From the NCBI GenBank assembly GCA_963971425.1, contig OZ020519.1:5534028-5598027 (forward strand): a stretch of DNA of 64,000 nucleotides, given 5' to 3'. A model generated the notes under the pieces. The model had not been told where the DNA came from. It searched no databases and saw only the letters and a program-made list of their open reading frames with translations. Made by a program: the position numbers and the translations under genes. Position 1 is the stretch's first letter. Each line of letters starts with the position of its first letter. The DNA is from Bryoerythrophyllum caledonicum (lineage: Eukaryota > Streptophyta > Bryopsida > Pottiales > Pottiaceae). Positions 11,590 through 21,409 of the stretch are shown one piece after another.

Positions 11590-14500
11590 ATGCCAAATAT
11601 ACTAAAAAGACATCCTATAACACATAAGAAAAATGCTAAAATATACTTCATACCAAATACCAGAAAACTACAACCGGAATATAGACACATAGCTCAAACA
11701 TTTGCACCTCTAATAAAAGCTACACATATACTACACCAACCATACAACACTAAATACCCACATATCGCTCAATACATACAACAACAAAACACACGCCCAT
11801 CATCACATATCCTATACGCCCTTATAACCACTATCCACCCAAACATAGACATGTGTAACCACCTTTTAAACACACAAAATCCATATATAACCCAATGGAC
11901 TAACTCACTACTACACACCCTCTCTAACTTACAAAATCCACCCGAAAGACACATCGATATTCCACACCCTTATACAACATTTCTGGAAGAAAATCATAAC
12001 ACCATAAACCACGGAACAACAATACATAAAGAATTATACGACTTTATACATAGGCATAACATACCCCCTTCAAACAACATAATACAACAAAGATTTCCTT
12101 ACCTCCCTAACAACCTAATTAACGAGTCCCTCAAATGTTTTGACCCCATACCTGAATATACACATCCGCCCCCCCCACCACCCTACCTCCCTCCACAAAA
12201 CCAAAATAGTAGACCAAATAATGATAAAACATACATAGTTACATGGAACGCCTCATCTCTAAATACCGCCCTTCCTAGCCTAAAAACCTTGGCCACACAT
12301 ACAAACACACCACCGGCCCTCATAGTTATACAAGAAACAAAAATATCCGCCACAAAATCTACAAAATATATACAAAATATCTTCCAGGACTATAAACTTA
12401 TTTTTAACAATACACATGCACTCACAAGATGCATCCAACAACGGCGACCATACACACCGGGACGTGGTGGCCTCCTCACACTAATACACATAAAATACGC
12501 CTTCCCGGGTAACATAAACAAAATTCCTACCCCAATGCTCATATCACCCTACATTCAAATAATCAAAATTACTAATCACCCACTACAACCATGGTTAATC
12601 TTTCATATGTATATGCCATCTCATCCCGAAGATACTAGATTTATCATAGACATACAAAACACTATTACATCTCAAATTAATAATTACCCCAATCACACAT
12701 ACTTATTATGTGGAGACTTCAATAGAGATATAGCATTAATTGGTCGCCAAAATGGAAATCAGAACACCCCCCCTCAAACCATTGATTACCAATGGCGTCG
12801 CTTCACAGAAAACCTAAACTTCACTTACATTAATACCGATACACAATTCTCTAGACAAGGTGGCTACAATTATAGTGATTGGAGTCTAATAGATGGTTTC
12901 TATATAAATACAAACAACAACACACAATATACCTCCACAACAAACAAAGATATTATTCTCAATTCGGACCACTCACCCGTACAACTGCACATCCCAAATA
13001 ACACACTAATTAGTAGAACTCCTACAATCCCAAACAAAGACACCATACGCATACTCAACCCCATCCCAAAAACCAACATAGAAAAATTCAACACAAAATT
13101 CTTCGAAGAAAACACCGTACAAATAGACTCCCTCATAAACACTCTTGAAATCAATAGTCAATTAACACAAGCACAATGGCAAGAAGCATGCCACTCTCTA
13201 GACAAACTCATCAATAAAATCTCTGATACACTAGAAGAAACTTGTAGAGCACACCCAATACCCCAAATGACAAACAGAACCTCTCAACAAGGCGGGTATC
13301 TACCCCGCAAACTTTCTAAAAATTGGAAACAACACTTAACCACATACCATACCATACGTAAAACCATTAGAATTGTAAAAAACAACCCTCAATGGCGTAA
13401 CCACCCCATATACAACGAACTACTAAATATACCACACATCCAAATCCCTACCCCACCGCCTCCAGACCTTCCCCACGATACATGGATAAAAGATATCGCG
13501 ATAATCGCAAAAAATGCCAACATACAAGCCCCGAAAATAATCACAAAATACACAAAAGAAAACATTAAAAAAGCCATCTCAAAATACAGACAACTATACG
13601 AAATCAGCCCCAAAAAAATTAACAAAAAAGTCTTTAAAAACCTTGAATCCCCACCAATGGATTGTATCAAAGATCAATATAATAATATTCTAACTAACCC
13701 CGAAGACATTGCGAATGAAATATTCAATCAACAAACAAAAACCAATAGACCAACAGTACCAACATGTAATTACCAGCCACAACATACAATAGAATGCACA
13801 TGTGCAATACGCCAATACCCTTGGCACGACCTGGACGGATATACCCTTGACAAACGGGGCGAACCAGAAATTCCACTACATAAATACCTCAACAGAGCCA
13901 TATACGACACATGCCTCCAAAATCTTGGAAATAATAAAGCCCCAGGCCCAGACCGCATACCAAACTCAATACTCAAAAACATGCCTCCAAGATTTCATAA
14001 ACTACTATTCCTATTCTTTTCTCACTGCTATAAACAAAAACAAATACCAAATTCATGGAAAACAAGTGCAACAATTCTACTATACAAAAAAGGTGATCCA
14101 TCCATGCTACCCAATCATAGACCAATTGCACTAGCTAACACAATATATAAGCTTTTTACCAGTACACTCACCCACATACTATCCTCATACGGCGAAAAAT
14201 TCAAAATCCTACATGATAGTCAAGAAGGATTTAGAGCGGAGAGAAGTACCGCACGGCAAATACAAACTATAATAGCCGCATTAGAAGACGCAAAATTTAC
14301 TAACCAAGATATATACATACTATACGTGGACTTCAAAAATGCCTTTGGCTCAATTGATCATGCCAGACTCCTAGCAATAATGTCAGACCTCGGCTACCCA
14401 AAAGAGGCAACTACACTTGTTGGAAATATCTATTCTCAATCATCTACTTGCTACATCGGCGAACACTTTGGAAAAACAAAACCTATATCCATCCAAAGAG

Positions 14501-17139
14501 GAACTATACAAGGGGACACCCTCAGCCCATACCTATTTATTATATTTTTAGAACCACTACTTAGATGGCTAGAAAGAGGCAATAATGGATATACTTTCGG
14601 CACATCACAAGTCACAATAAACTCCGCCGCATACGCAGATGACCTAGCCACCATAACTAACAAAATCAAATCAATCCAAATACAACTCCATAAAATTGAT
14701 AGATATTGTAAATGGGCTGGCATGGATGTGGGAGTTCCAAAATGTGCCGCTACCGGATGCCCAAACAAATCTAAATTGAACCCTACCACTTTCAAAGCCC
14801 TAATGCAAACCTCTAACATCAACTACCGCAACCAACCAATCCCTATACTACACCAAAACGAACCATACATATACCTAGGTACAAATCTTGTTCCCTCACT
14901 AAAATGGAAAATCCAAATCCACACTACAACCACAAAGCTCATCAAACAATGCAAAGAACTAACAACATGCCCAGCCACCATGAAACAAAAAATAAAAATG
15001 GTTGATACCGTACTACGCCCAGGTGTGGCATACAGTTTCTATGGTGTACCATACTCTATGCCAGCCATCAAAAAACTTGATAAAAAAATAATAGCCATAC
15101 AAAAAACCATATGTGGATTACCAAAATGTATGTCAAACGCAATAACCCAACTACCACATAACCTATTTGGACTTGAAGCTTTCTCCCTCAAAAACGCATA
15201 CCTCCGATGCATAGGCGAACAACTGCAAAATGCGCTAAACGATAAAGGAAGACTTGGGAAAATATATAATGGATTAACTCACTATGTCCTTGCCCAATAT
15301 GGTGGCGCTGAAAACATACCGAGAATTTAAAAAAGTGACTGCATAAGATCACCAATAACACGAACATTCTTTTTATTAAAACATATAGCTAAAACCCACC
15401 TTAAAAGTACGCTCCCGAACTTCCTCACTAATCCTACAACTCTAGAAATACTATGGCGCCAAGAAACATTAAATCATAACACACTCAATGCCCAACTCTC
15501 CCAAAAGCTTCTACAAAAACTCCTCTCAAAAAATATTTTTGAACTAAACCAAATTACCTTACCTAACGGTACACACATCATGAACAATGAGGACTTCAAA
15601 ACCTACCACTTCACCCCATCTAAACTAATAAAGAGTGCCCTAAGTGTTGCTAAACAACTATTTTGCCACATAACATGCCCCACTATATGTCATACTCCTT
15701 GCAACATACACCCATACTCTCATACACTTAAAGATCCATTCATCACCCTCAACAATAACATCATCCCAAGAAATATTCCCACACCAACCAATCCCTCTAA
15801 TCTTCCACATACATACCACCCCCGCCCCCCAACATACATCCCCAAAAACCCTACCACATATCCCATTAATAATATCATAAACCATAAACATATCCAACAC
15901 ACAGACACAAATAACATACAAAATACCTACACAAAATATCTATGCCAATGGCAACACAATGATAATACATACAATAAATGGCTCCCCCAAAGAGACCTTT
16001 TTCCACGGCATGACATCAATACCTCCACACATAACACAGAAAAATTAAAACAATACTACCAAAAGATCCAAAACAAAATATACTCAGATATCATCCTTGC
16101 CCACCATCCGCAAGAACAATCCTCAGACTCAAGGTCCGTAACGCCACCCATAATTATCCCACTCTTAAACATCTACACAACAGAATGCAACCCCGAAAAT
16201 GATATCCTTACATCCTCAAACACAATTCAAATAGATAACAATCAAGCACATCTATACGAAGAAAACGGCCGACATTTACACACCATACCCATTACCCGGC
16301 TCCAATGGTTATGGAACTAATATCATACAAAACTACAATCCCCTACAAACATTGAACCAACAACCCAACCCTTTGAAACCGAGCTAATATGGCTTTACCA
16401 AAGATATAAATATCGAATACCAAAAACTGACCCCCTCAAAAATGCGCAATACACAATACCCACCCCCATTTTAGACTCACTAATATCATCCTTTAACATC
16501 GAACACTCATACTTTTCCTCCCCGATCACATGTCCTACCAAACTAAATAAATTCTACTCACCATACGAAAGAGACAAAATATTTGGATCCCTAGGCAAGG
16601 CCTTTGACCACAAATGGATCGGAAATGGAATAGCTCACCCCCACAACGAGAAAGACATGGAACAAGCCATACATTGGGCTAGACTTGCCGCCAAACACGA
16701 TCCAAATAACACAAAAACAATCATCGTCACACCGAACAACAATTGGTACCAAAACAACAACCAACATTCAAACCCATTCCCAGATTCCCACATCATTGCA
16801 TTATTCGAAGCAGACACAATACCATACGAAGAACCTAATATCCCACCCGAGCTAAAAAAACCCCGAATAGAGCCATCTACATTACAAATACTATGCGTCC
16901 ATCATCAAAATCAAAACCTGGGCTCCCTAGAACAACTTGCGGAACTTACCTCCATAACAGACAATCTAGACATACAACGACCATACACAAAACCGGCCCC
17001 ACCAACACCCATACAAACCCCCGTAAACAAAAGTAAAAAATGGTCAAAATTAAACTATGACAACAACACATTAAACTACTCCGTCATACCTCCCCCTCTC
17101 CCAGACTACCCAACTCATACCACACCAAAATTTAACCCC

Positions 17140-17575
17140 GCATACAGTTATTACACCGACGGCTCCTTTAAACCACCGGAACAAATTATCCCGGGCTCTT
17201 GGCGAAGAGAAAAAGCTGGCTATGGCATATATAATTCTACCAAAGAAATTAAACTAGCTAAAAGACTCCATGGACTACAAAATATCCTCAGAGCAGAACT
17301 CATGGCCATTCACAAAACACTACAAATCATCACAACAAAATACAAAAATGAACCTGCACATATATTCACCGATTGTATAAACGCACTCTACCTACTAAAC
17401 ACTCAAATAACACACCCAACCCTTCACAACAGTCACCCCGACCAAACCATACTAACATCAATGGTACAAATGTTACAAAAACGTACACAAATCACAACCC
17501 TTCACAAAGTCAGAGCCCATGCCAACGTTGATGGCAACGAACAAGCAGACAAACTTGCAAAAGAAGGCCGAGAAA
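17140..17575 (+). other. RNase H domain of LINE ORF2
   Basis: The acidic residues expected of RNase H are visible: Asp in YYTDGSF (codon 17158-17160), Glu in LRAELMAI (17296-17298), Asp in FTDCINAL (17371-17373), and the terminal His...Asp in HANVDGNEQADKLA. All catalytic positions are present. In LINEs this domain removes the RNA strand after reverse transcription. Its position after RT and before the CCHC knuckle is usual for elements that carry it. Confidence 0.9.
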
Positions 17576-17937
17576 AAACACACAAAAACGCCAAAGACCC
17601 TCACGAACATGCTCATGCCACCCCATACTACTTTCAAAAAGAAAATTGGCCTTCCAAAGAAGATACCCCCGACAAAGGCCCAATTAGATTTCTGGGCAAA
17701 TATCTCAAAAAACAAGACCTCTACAACAACTTGGATACAATCTCAGAAAATATTCCTAACATAGAAAAATGGACTAACAATAACGACATAGACAATGAAC
17801 TCTCTACAAACTTTTGGAAAAACCCCATCATCTCAGACTCACAAATAACGTGCCTCATCAAATTCCGTACGGGTCAGTACATGGGAAACGCTCGCAAACA
17901 ACTCTTCTTTGGAATAGAAAGATTCCCATCCATAACA

Positions 17938-18540
17938 TGTCCCATATGCCCCTCAACGGACCCCGACACATGGCTTCACGTGCTACTCAAATGCCAAAAC
18001 CACCACATACACTCTCTAATTGTTAAAAGACATAACAAAGCGGTATGGGAAGTCCGAAAACTAATCATCTCCTACAATAAATCGAGATGTTTCATACTTA
18101 TGAACGCCGGCACTTTTAATAGCAATCCACAAGAAAACACGGTCCCCCCATGGCTACTTCCATGCTCATGTATGACCCAAAGATGTCATTGCAACGCTAG
18201 GCTCAAACCGGACATTCTTTGTGTCAAAGGTTTACCATACAACGACCCACCACCCGAGAACATCAACCAAGACTACACCATTCAATTCATCGAAGTTACA
18301 TATTGCAACGATAGATTCTCCCCGGAAACAATACAAAACAAAATAGATAAATACCAACCCCTCATAGACGACATCATTGCCCTCGGCTGGAATGTGGACC
18401 CCCTTATTGTTATCACATCCGGCGCTCGTGCCACCACCTTTATCCCATCTATGAAAACTCTCGAAGATACCTTCAAGATACCCATTGATACAATTAAAAC
18501 TACCTTTAAAAATATCAACACCATCGCTATTCAACATGCC
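17938..18540 (+). other. CCHC knuckle plus C-terminal restriction-like endonuclease (PD-(D/E)XK) domain
   Basis: A CX2CX9HX4C knuckle (17938-17994) is followed by a second Cys cluster (CSCMTQRCHC, ending just before 18205). Next come K-P-D-I (18205-18216), hydrophobic-Glu-Val-Thr (Glu codon 18292-18294), a Lys (18340-18342) and K-Y (18349-18354). The order K/R-PD, about 25 residues, E/D, then K...KY is the signature of the restriction-like endonuclease of R2-type LINEs, which sits in the same place after a CCHC knuckle. All key residues are present. The assignment rests on motif order alone. Confidence 0.82.
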
Positions 18541-18612
18541 ATGTCTATTTTACTGCATAAATGCAAAATCGAAAACAACCAAGTCCTCCCTGATAGGCAA
18601 GACCCCCCTTAG

Positions 18613-18858
18613 GAACTTCGCCACTCTGTCTCTTCCTCATTGGCTGCTTGTTTGGTTTTGTTGTTTAGTTAGTTTGGTCGTGGTTGGTCGTTGTTGGTTG
18701 GTTTCTGGCTACTCGTTACATAGTGTCTACCCTCGAAAGGGGGAAGTAGTTCCAGTTCGCTAATTCCTTGTCCGGGGGGCATGGTCTTAGCAAGGGAACG
18801 AACAGACACTTTATTCACACCGGTTCCCTTCGGGAACCGGCGTTCTTCTTCTTCTTTT
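18613..18858 (+). other. 3' UTR of inner LINE with terminal hairpin and TTC tail
   Basis: Between the ORF2 stop and the target-site duplication lie 246 bp. A perfect hairpin (arms CCGGTTCC and GGAACCGG, loop CTTCG) occupies 18820-18840, and a (TTC)n/T tail follows directly. Related tails occur at about 42065-42190 and 44440-44590, each with a weaker hairpin in the same place. A conserved terminal stem-loop is what stringent LINEs use for template recognition by their own reverse transcriptase. That role is inferred. Confidence 0.8.
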
Positions 18859-18871
18859 TGTATTTTTGGTC
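18859..18871. repeat. Target-site duplication, right copy
   Basis: TGTATTTTTGGTC, identical to 6158-6170, directly follows the inner LINE's tail. From 18872 the minus-strand outer element resumes. Confidence 0.92.
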
Positions 18872-19769
18872 TTATGTGTGTATATTTGGTTGTGTGGATG
18901 TATTTTTGTTTTTGTGTATGTGTGTACATGTGTGTTTGTGGTTTTATTTTTGTGTTTTTGTGTGTGTGTGAGTGTGTAGGTGTTTGTGTGTTTGTCTTGG
19001 TTTTGTGTGTGTGTATGTATGAGGGCGTGTATGCAATTATGATGATTGTTTTTGGTGAGTTTGTCTTGGTGGTAGTTTGTTTGGTTGTGTTTTTGGGAGG
19101 TGTGTGTAAGAGGAGACATGCAAGATGGTAAGTGTTCTTATTAGTTGGAGGTGTTTGTGGGAGTAGGATTTGTGTGTTGTGTGTGTGTGTATGGGGTGTG
19201 TTTGTGGTGTAGGGACGTCGTAAGAATGTATAAGTGTTCAGTGTGTGTATCTTGTATGTTTTTTCCCAAGAGATATTCATACCGTAATGGTATATGCAGT
19301 GACGATGTTTATAAATATGTGGGGTGAAACCCCAAAAACAGTACATGTATCCAACATGAGGTCTCCAGGACATGCATTTAGTTGTAAGTATTTTTTGGTA
19401 ATAGTAGAGAGTGTGTCTAGAGTAGGAGGTGACTAGTGATGAGGAAATACATCCTGTGGTAAGGCTAAGGTATACTGCAACTATAGTAGTGCAAAGATAT
19501 GTCATTATTAAGGACAAGGTAGTGAGAGGGTGAAGCCTTTGGGAGTTTACATCTAGTTGTAGTGGTGTGGGGGGTACTAATATAGTATGTGTGAGAGTAC
19601 TAACTAGCATATTGTAGTAACGAGAAGAGAACATACTAGAGGGGATAATATTTTCAATGGACATAGGAATGTTCGAAGAGAATTGGAGAGTATGGAGGGG
19701 AGGTGTGCTAACCTTGTCCTTCCATGTGGTGCCATATTGGTGATTTCTTCGGCTGGGGTCATTGGTCAA
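18872..19769 (-). pseudogene. ORF2 leader of outer LINE, cut by the inner insertion
   Basis: The frame starts TTG ACC at 19769, overlapping the ORF1 stop (TTGA) exactly as in the inner copy, and stays open to the insertion point. The N-terminal part is hydrophobic and the distal part is rich in His, Thr, Lys and Asn, like the inner copy's leader. Residue identity between copies is low here compared with the RT region, so the leader appears to be under weak constraint beyond composition and openness. Confidence 0.75.
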
Positions 19770-21409
19770 TCCACGTTTGAGTGGTCTTCCAAGGCTGGAG
19801 TGTTTGGTGGCCTCGAACTTGTGATTTGTTGCATAGCCATCAGTGCTGATGTCATTAGCTGCTCCACATTTGATAGCTTGGCTTGTAGCTCACTGGTGCG
19901 GTTATCGGTGTAGGCTCTTGTGTCCTTGATGATGTCCTCTCTAAGGGTAGAGAACTCCTGACGCAGTCTTTTGTTGCCTGCATCTATAATGGAGGTCATT
20001 TCTGACCTGGTGATACTCGCGGGAGCGGGGGTAGTTTGGAGGGACTCCACGTTGTTTACGAGGGCTTTGTTGATGTCATTAAAACCCCACTTCTCCAATA
20101 ATGCGGTGGTGGGTGGGTCCTCTCCTTCGAGGCTACGGCGGTGGGGAGAAATCTCCACTTGATGTCGTCCTATGGTGAATGTTTTGTGTAGAAATTGGCG
20201 GTAGATAATGGGGTTAGGGAATTGCACATTTGCACTACCGTTATGCATTCCTCTCTGCTGCCTGTGGAACCATAGGGAGGTGACATTCTTGGCCTCAAAG
20301 GTTTGGTGAATGGCTGCCGTGGTTTCTGCCACGCTCATAAGGATGGGAAGGTGTGAGAGGGTGGCCGTTAACGCGTCCTTTTTGGCTCTATCAGCTGGAG
20401 AGAGGCCTCCAGAGCTACTAGCACGTGCTGGTATCACCTCATGGTGTGTGGTAATTTGGTGGAGCTCAAATTTCTTGGCTTGTTGAGGGGTTGGGGCAAC
20501 AATGAAGGCGTGTGAATCTTCATGTACCTTCTGCACATCTGTAATCTCAAATTCCAAGTTTCTCGAGAAACTATTTGTCACCACATCTTCGAAGAGGGTG
20601 TGGGCAGTCACACCTTTGAGGGACTCGCTCTTGATTCGTACTGATAAATTCTTCCTTGCTACTGCATGGAAAGTTTTACATACTTTCCCTAAGGAGGCCT
20701 GTCCTATAGGGTCCAATTGTAGAATAAAGTATCTAGTGCCACGAAGGAAGGCAATAGCATCAACCTCTGGCCTGAGGAGGTGTAGTTTAATAATCCCTGA
20801 CCATATACCCTTTTGCCCTTCTTTTTTGACCCCTTTGCATAGAACGGCCATGGGGTCCATTGGGTTGGTGCCTAATGGGATGTGCATGTGTTCGAGCCTA
20901 GCTAGTGCTAGCCTCTTCACGTCATCATGGTACATGGGGTGCGGTGGCAATTTGAAGTGAATTGCCACATGGAAATCATAGGAGAGTCCAGTGATAGGGT
21001 GCGTAGGGATATCGAAGGGTACCTGTGTAAGGTTGTAGTGTTGGCCCTCGATGTTGTCATTGCGCACCGATGAATATAAAATTTGTGGGATCCTGGGGTA
21101 GGCCACCGCAGCATTGAGGGCCTCCTCTGCTTCATCTTTAGGTACTCCACGAGTGATCATGTCTCTGACACTCTCTCCACTGAATAAGGGCTCTTGCCCT
21201 ACATCCATGGCAAGCTTTTCCATAGTGGAGAAGCCCAACCAAAATCGAAATGAGGAGAGGTCAGGGATAGAGACTTGGATGGAGGTGGAACAGTTACCTC
21301 GAGCTTTTTTGGATGGGGTTGGGCCTCCACTGGCCATTGAGACTAATTCTTCAGTCTCTGTGATCTTCATAGCTCTTGGGTGGGGGTTTTCGGTGTCCAT
21401 GGCATCCAT
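19766..21409 (-). CDS. LINE ORF1 protein (outer copy), intact 547 aa
   Basis: ATG 21409 to TGA 19766, uninterrupted. It aligns along its length with ORF1 of the inner copy (e.g. FWLGFSTMEKL, PLFSGESV, RGVPK.EAEEA, YHDDVKRLA, HRRSLEG.DPP.). N-terminal 45 residues are unlike the inner copy apart from a PSKKARG basic patch. The C-terminal 70 residues (DAGNKRLRQEFSTLREDI onward) form a probable coiled coil, which in LINE ORF1 proteins drives oligomerisation. I see no CCHC finger or RRM signature that I can name. The frame is intact although its element is split, so it could still make ORF1 protein if transcribed. The start is chosen as the first ATG followed by homologous sequence, with two near Met alternatives. 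Confidence 0.85.
   Translation of the reverse strand: MDAMDTENPHPRAMKITETEELVSMASGGPTPSKKARGNCSTSIQVSIPDLSSFRFWLGFSTMEKLAMDVGQEPLFSGESVRDMITRGVPKDEAEEALNAAVAYPRIPQILYSSVRNDNIEGQHYNLTQVPFDIPTHPITGLSYDFHVAIHFKLPPHPMYHDDVKRLALARLEHMHIPLGTNPMDPMAVLCKGVKKEGQKGIWSGIIKLHLLRPEVDAIAFLRGTRYFILQLDPIGQASLGKVCKTFHAVARKNLSVRIKSESLKGVTAHTLFEDVVTNSFSRNLEFEITDVQKVHEDSHAFIVAPTPQQAKKFELHQITTHHEVIPARASSSGGLSPADRAKKDALTATLSHLPILMSVAETTAAIHQTFEAKNVTSLWFHRQQRGMHNGSANVQFPNPIIYRQFLHKTFTIGRHQVEISPHRRSLEGEDPPTTALLEKWGFNDINKALVNNVESLQTTPAPASITRSEMTSIIDAGNKRLRQEFSTLREDIIKDTRAYTDNRTSELQAKLSNVEQLMTSALMAMQQITSSRPPNTPALEDHSNVD

Larger units (their letters stand above)
10399..18612 (+). pseudogene. LINE ORF2 polyprotein: leader-2A-APE-RT-RNase H-CCHC-RLE, two in-frame TAA
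   Basis: A single frame runs from TTG 10399 to TAA 18610-18612 (2737 sense-length codons), broken only by TAA at 15328-15330 and 16318-16320. The outer copy has AAA and CAA at these points. Residues 1-382: hydrophobic start, then Thr/Asn/Lys-rich leader. 383-397: 2A. About 610-860: APE endonuclease (TWNAS, IQET, GDFNRD, LIDGF, SDHSP). About 1170-1480: RT with YADD (Tyr at residue 1412). After the stops: RNase H (D 17158, E 17296, D 17371, then HANVDGNEQAD), CCHC knuckle 17938-17994, and a KPD...E...K...KY endonuclease core. ORF2 overlaps the ORF1 stop as TTGA. The copy would need stop read-through or helper protein to move. Confidence 0.9.
6171..18858 (+). mobile_element. Complete 12.7-kb non-LTR retrotransposon with 2A and two endonuclease domains (inner element)
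   Basis: This is a full-length LINE bounded by a 13-bp target-site duplication. Its order is 5' UTR (6171-8290), ORF1 (8291-10402), ORF2 (10399-18612) and 3' UTR (18613-18858) ending in a hairpin and a TTC-rich tail. ORF2 contains a leader, 2A, APE endonuclease, RT, RNase H, CCHC knuckle and an R2-like restriction-like endonuclease. At 12,688 bp it is about twice the usual LINE length. APE plus restriction-like endonuclease in one LINE is the defining trait of the Dualen/RandI group known from green algae. Three TAA codons (one in ORF1, two in ORF2) are the only breaks seen in about 10 kb of coding sequence, so insertion is fairly recent. Confidence 0.93.

Noticed and set aside
10280-16320. 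Possible reassigned genetic code (TAA read as Gln), suggested by TAA at several CAA positions in the LINEs
   Set aside because: Gln is written CAA throughout, with only a few TAA. Host genes (SFR2, DnaJ 8-like) end at TAA exactly where their families end. A TGG-to-TGA change occurs too. Mutational decay explains it.
18811-19119. Thr/His/Lys-rich frame as a separate gene
   Set aside because: It is an off-frame reading of the AC-rich ORF2 leader of the outer LINE and includes inner LINE tail sequence, so it crosses an insertion junction.
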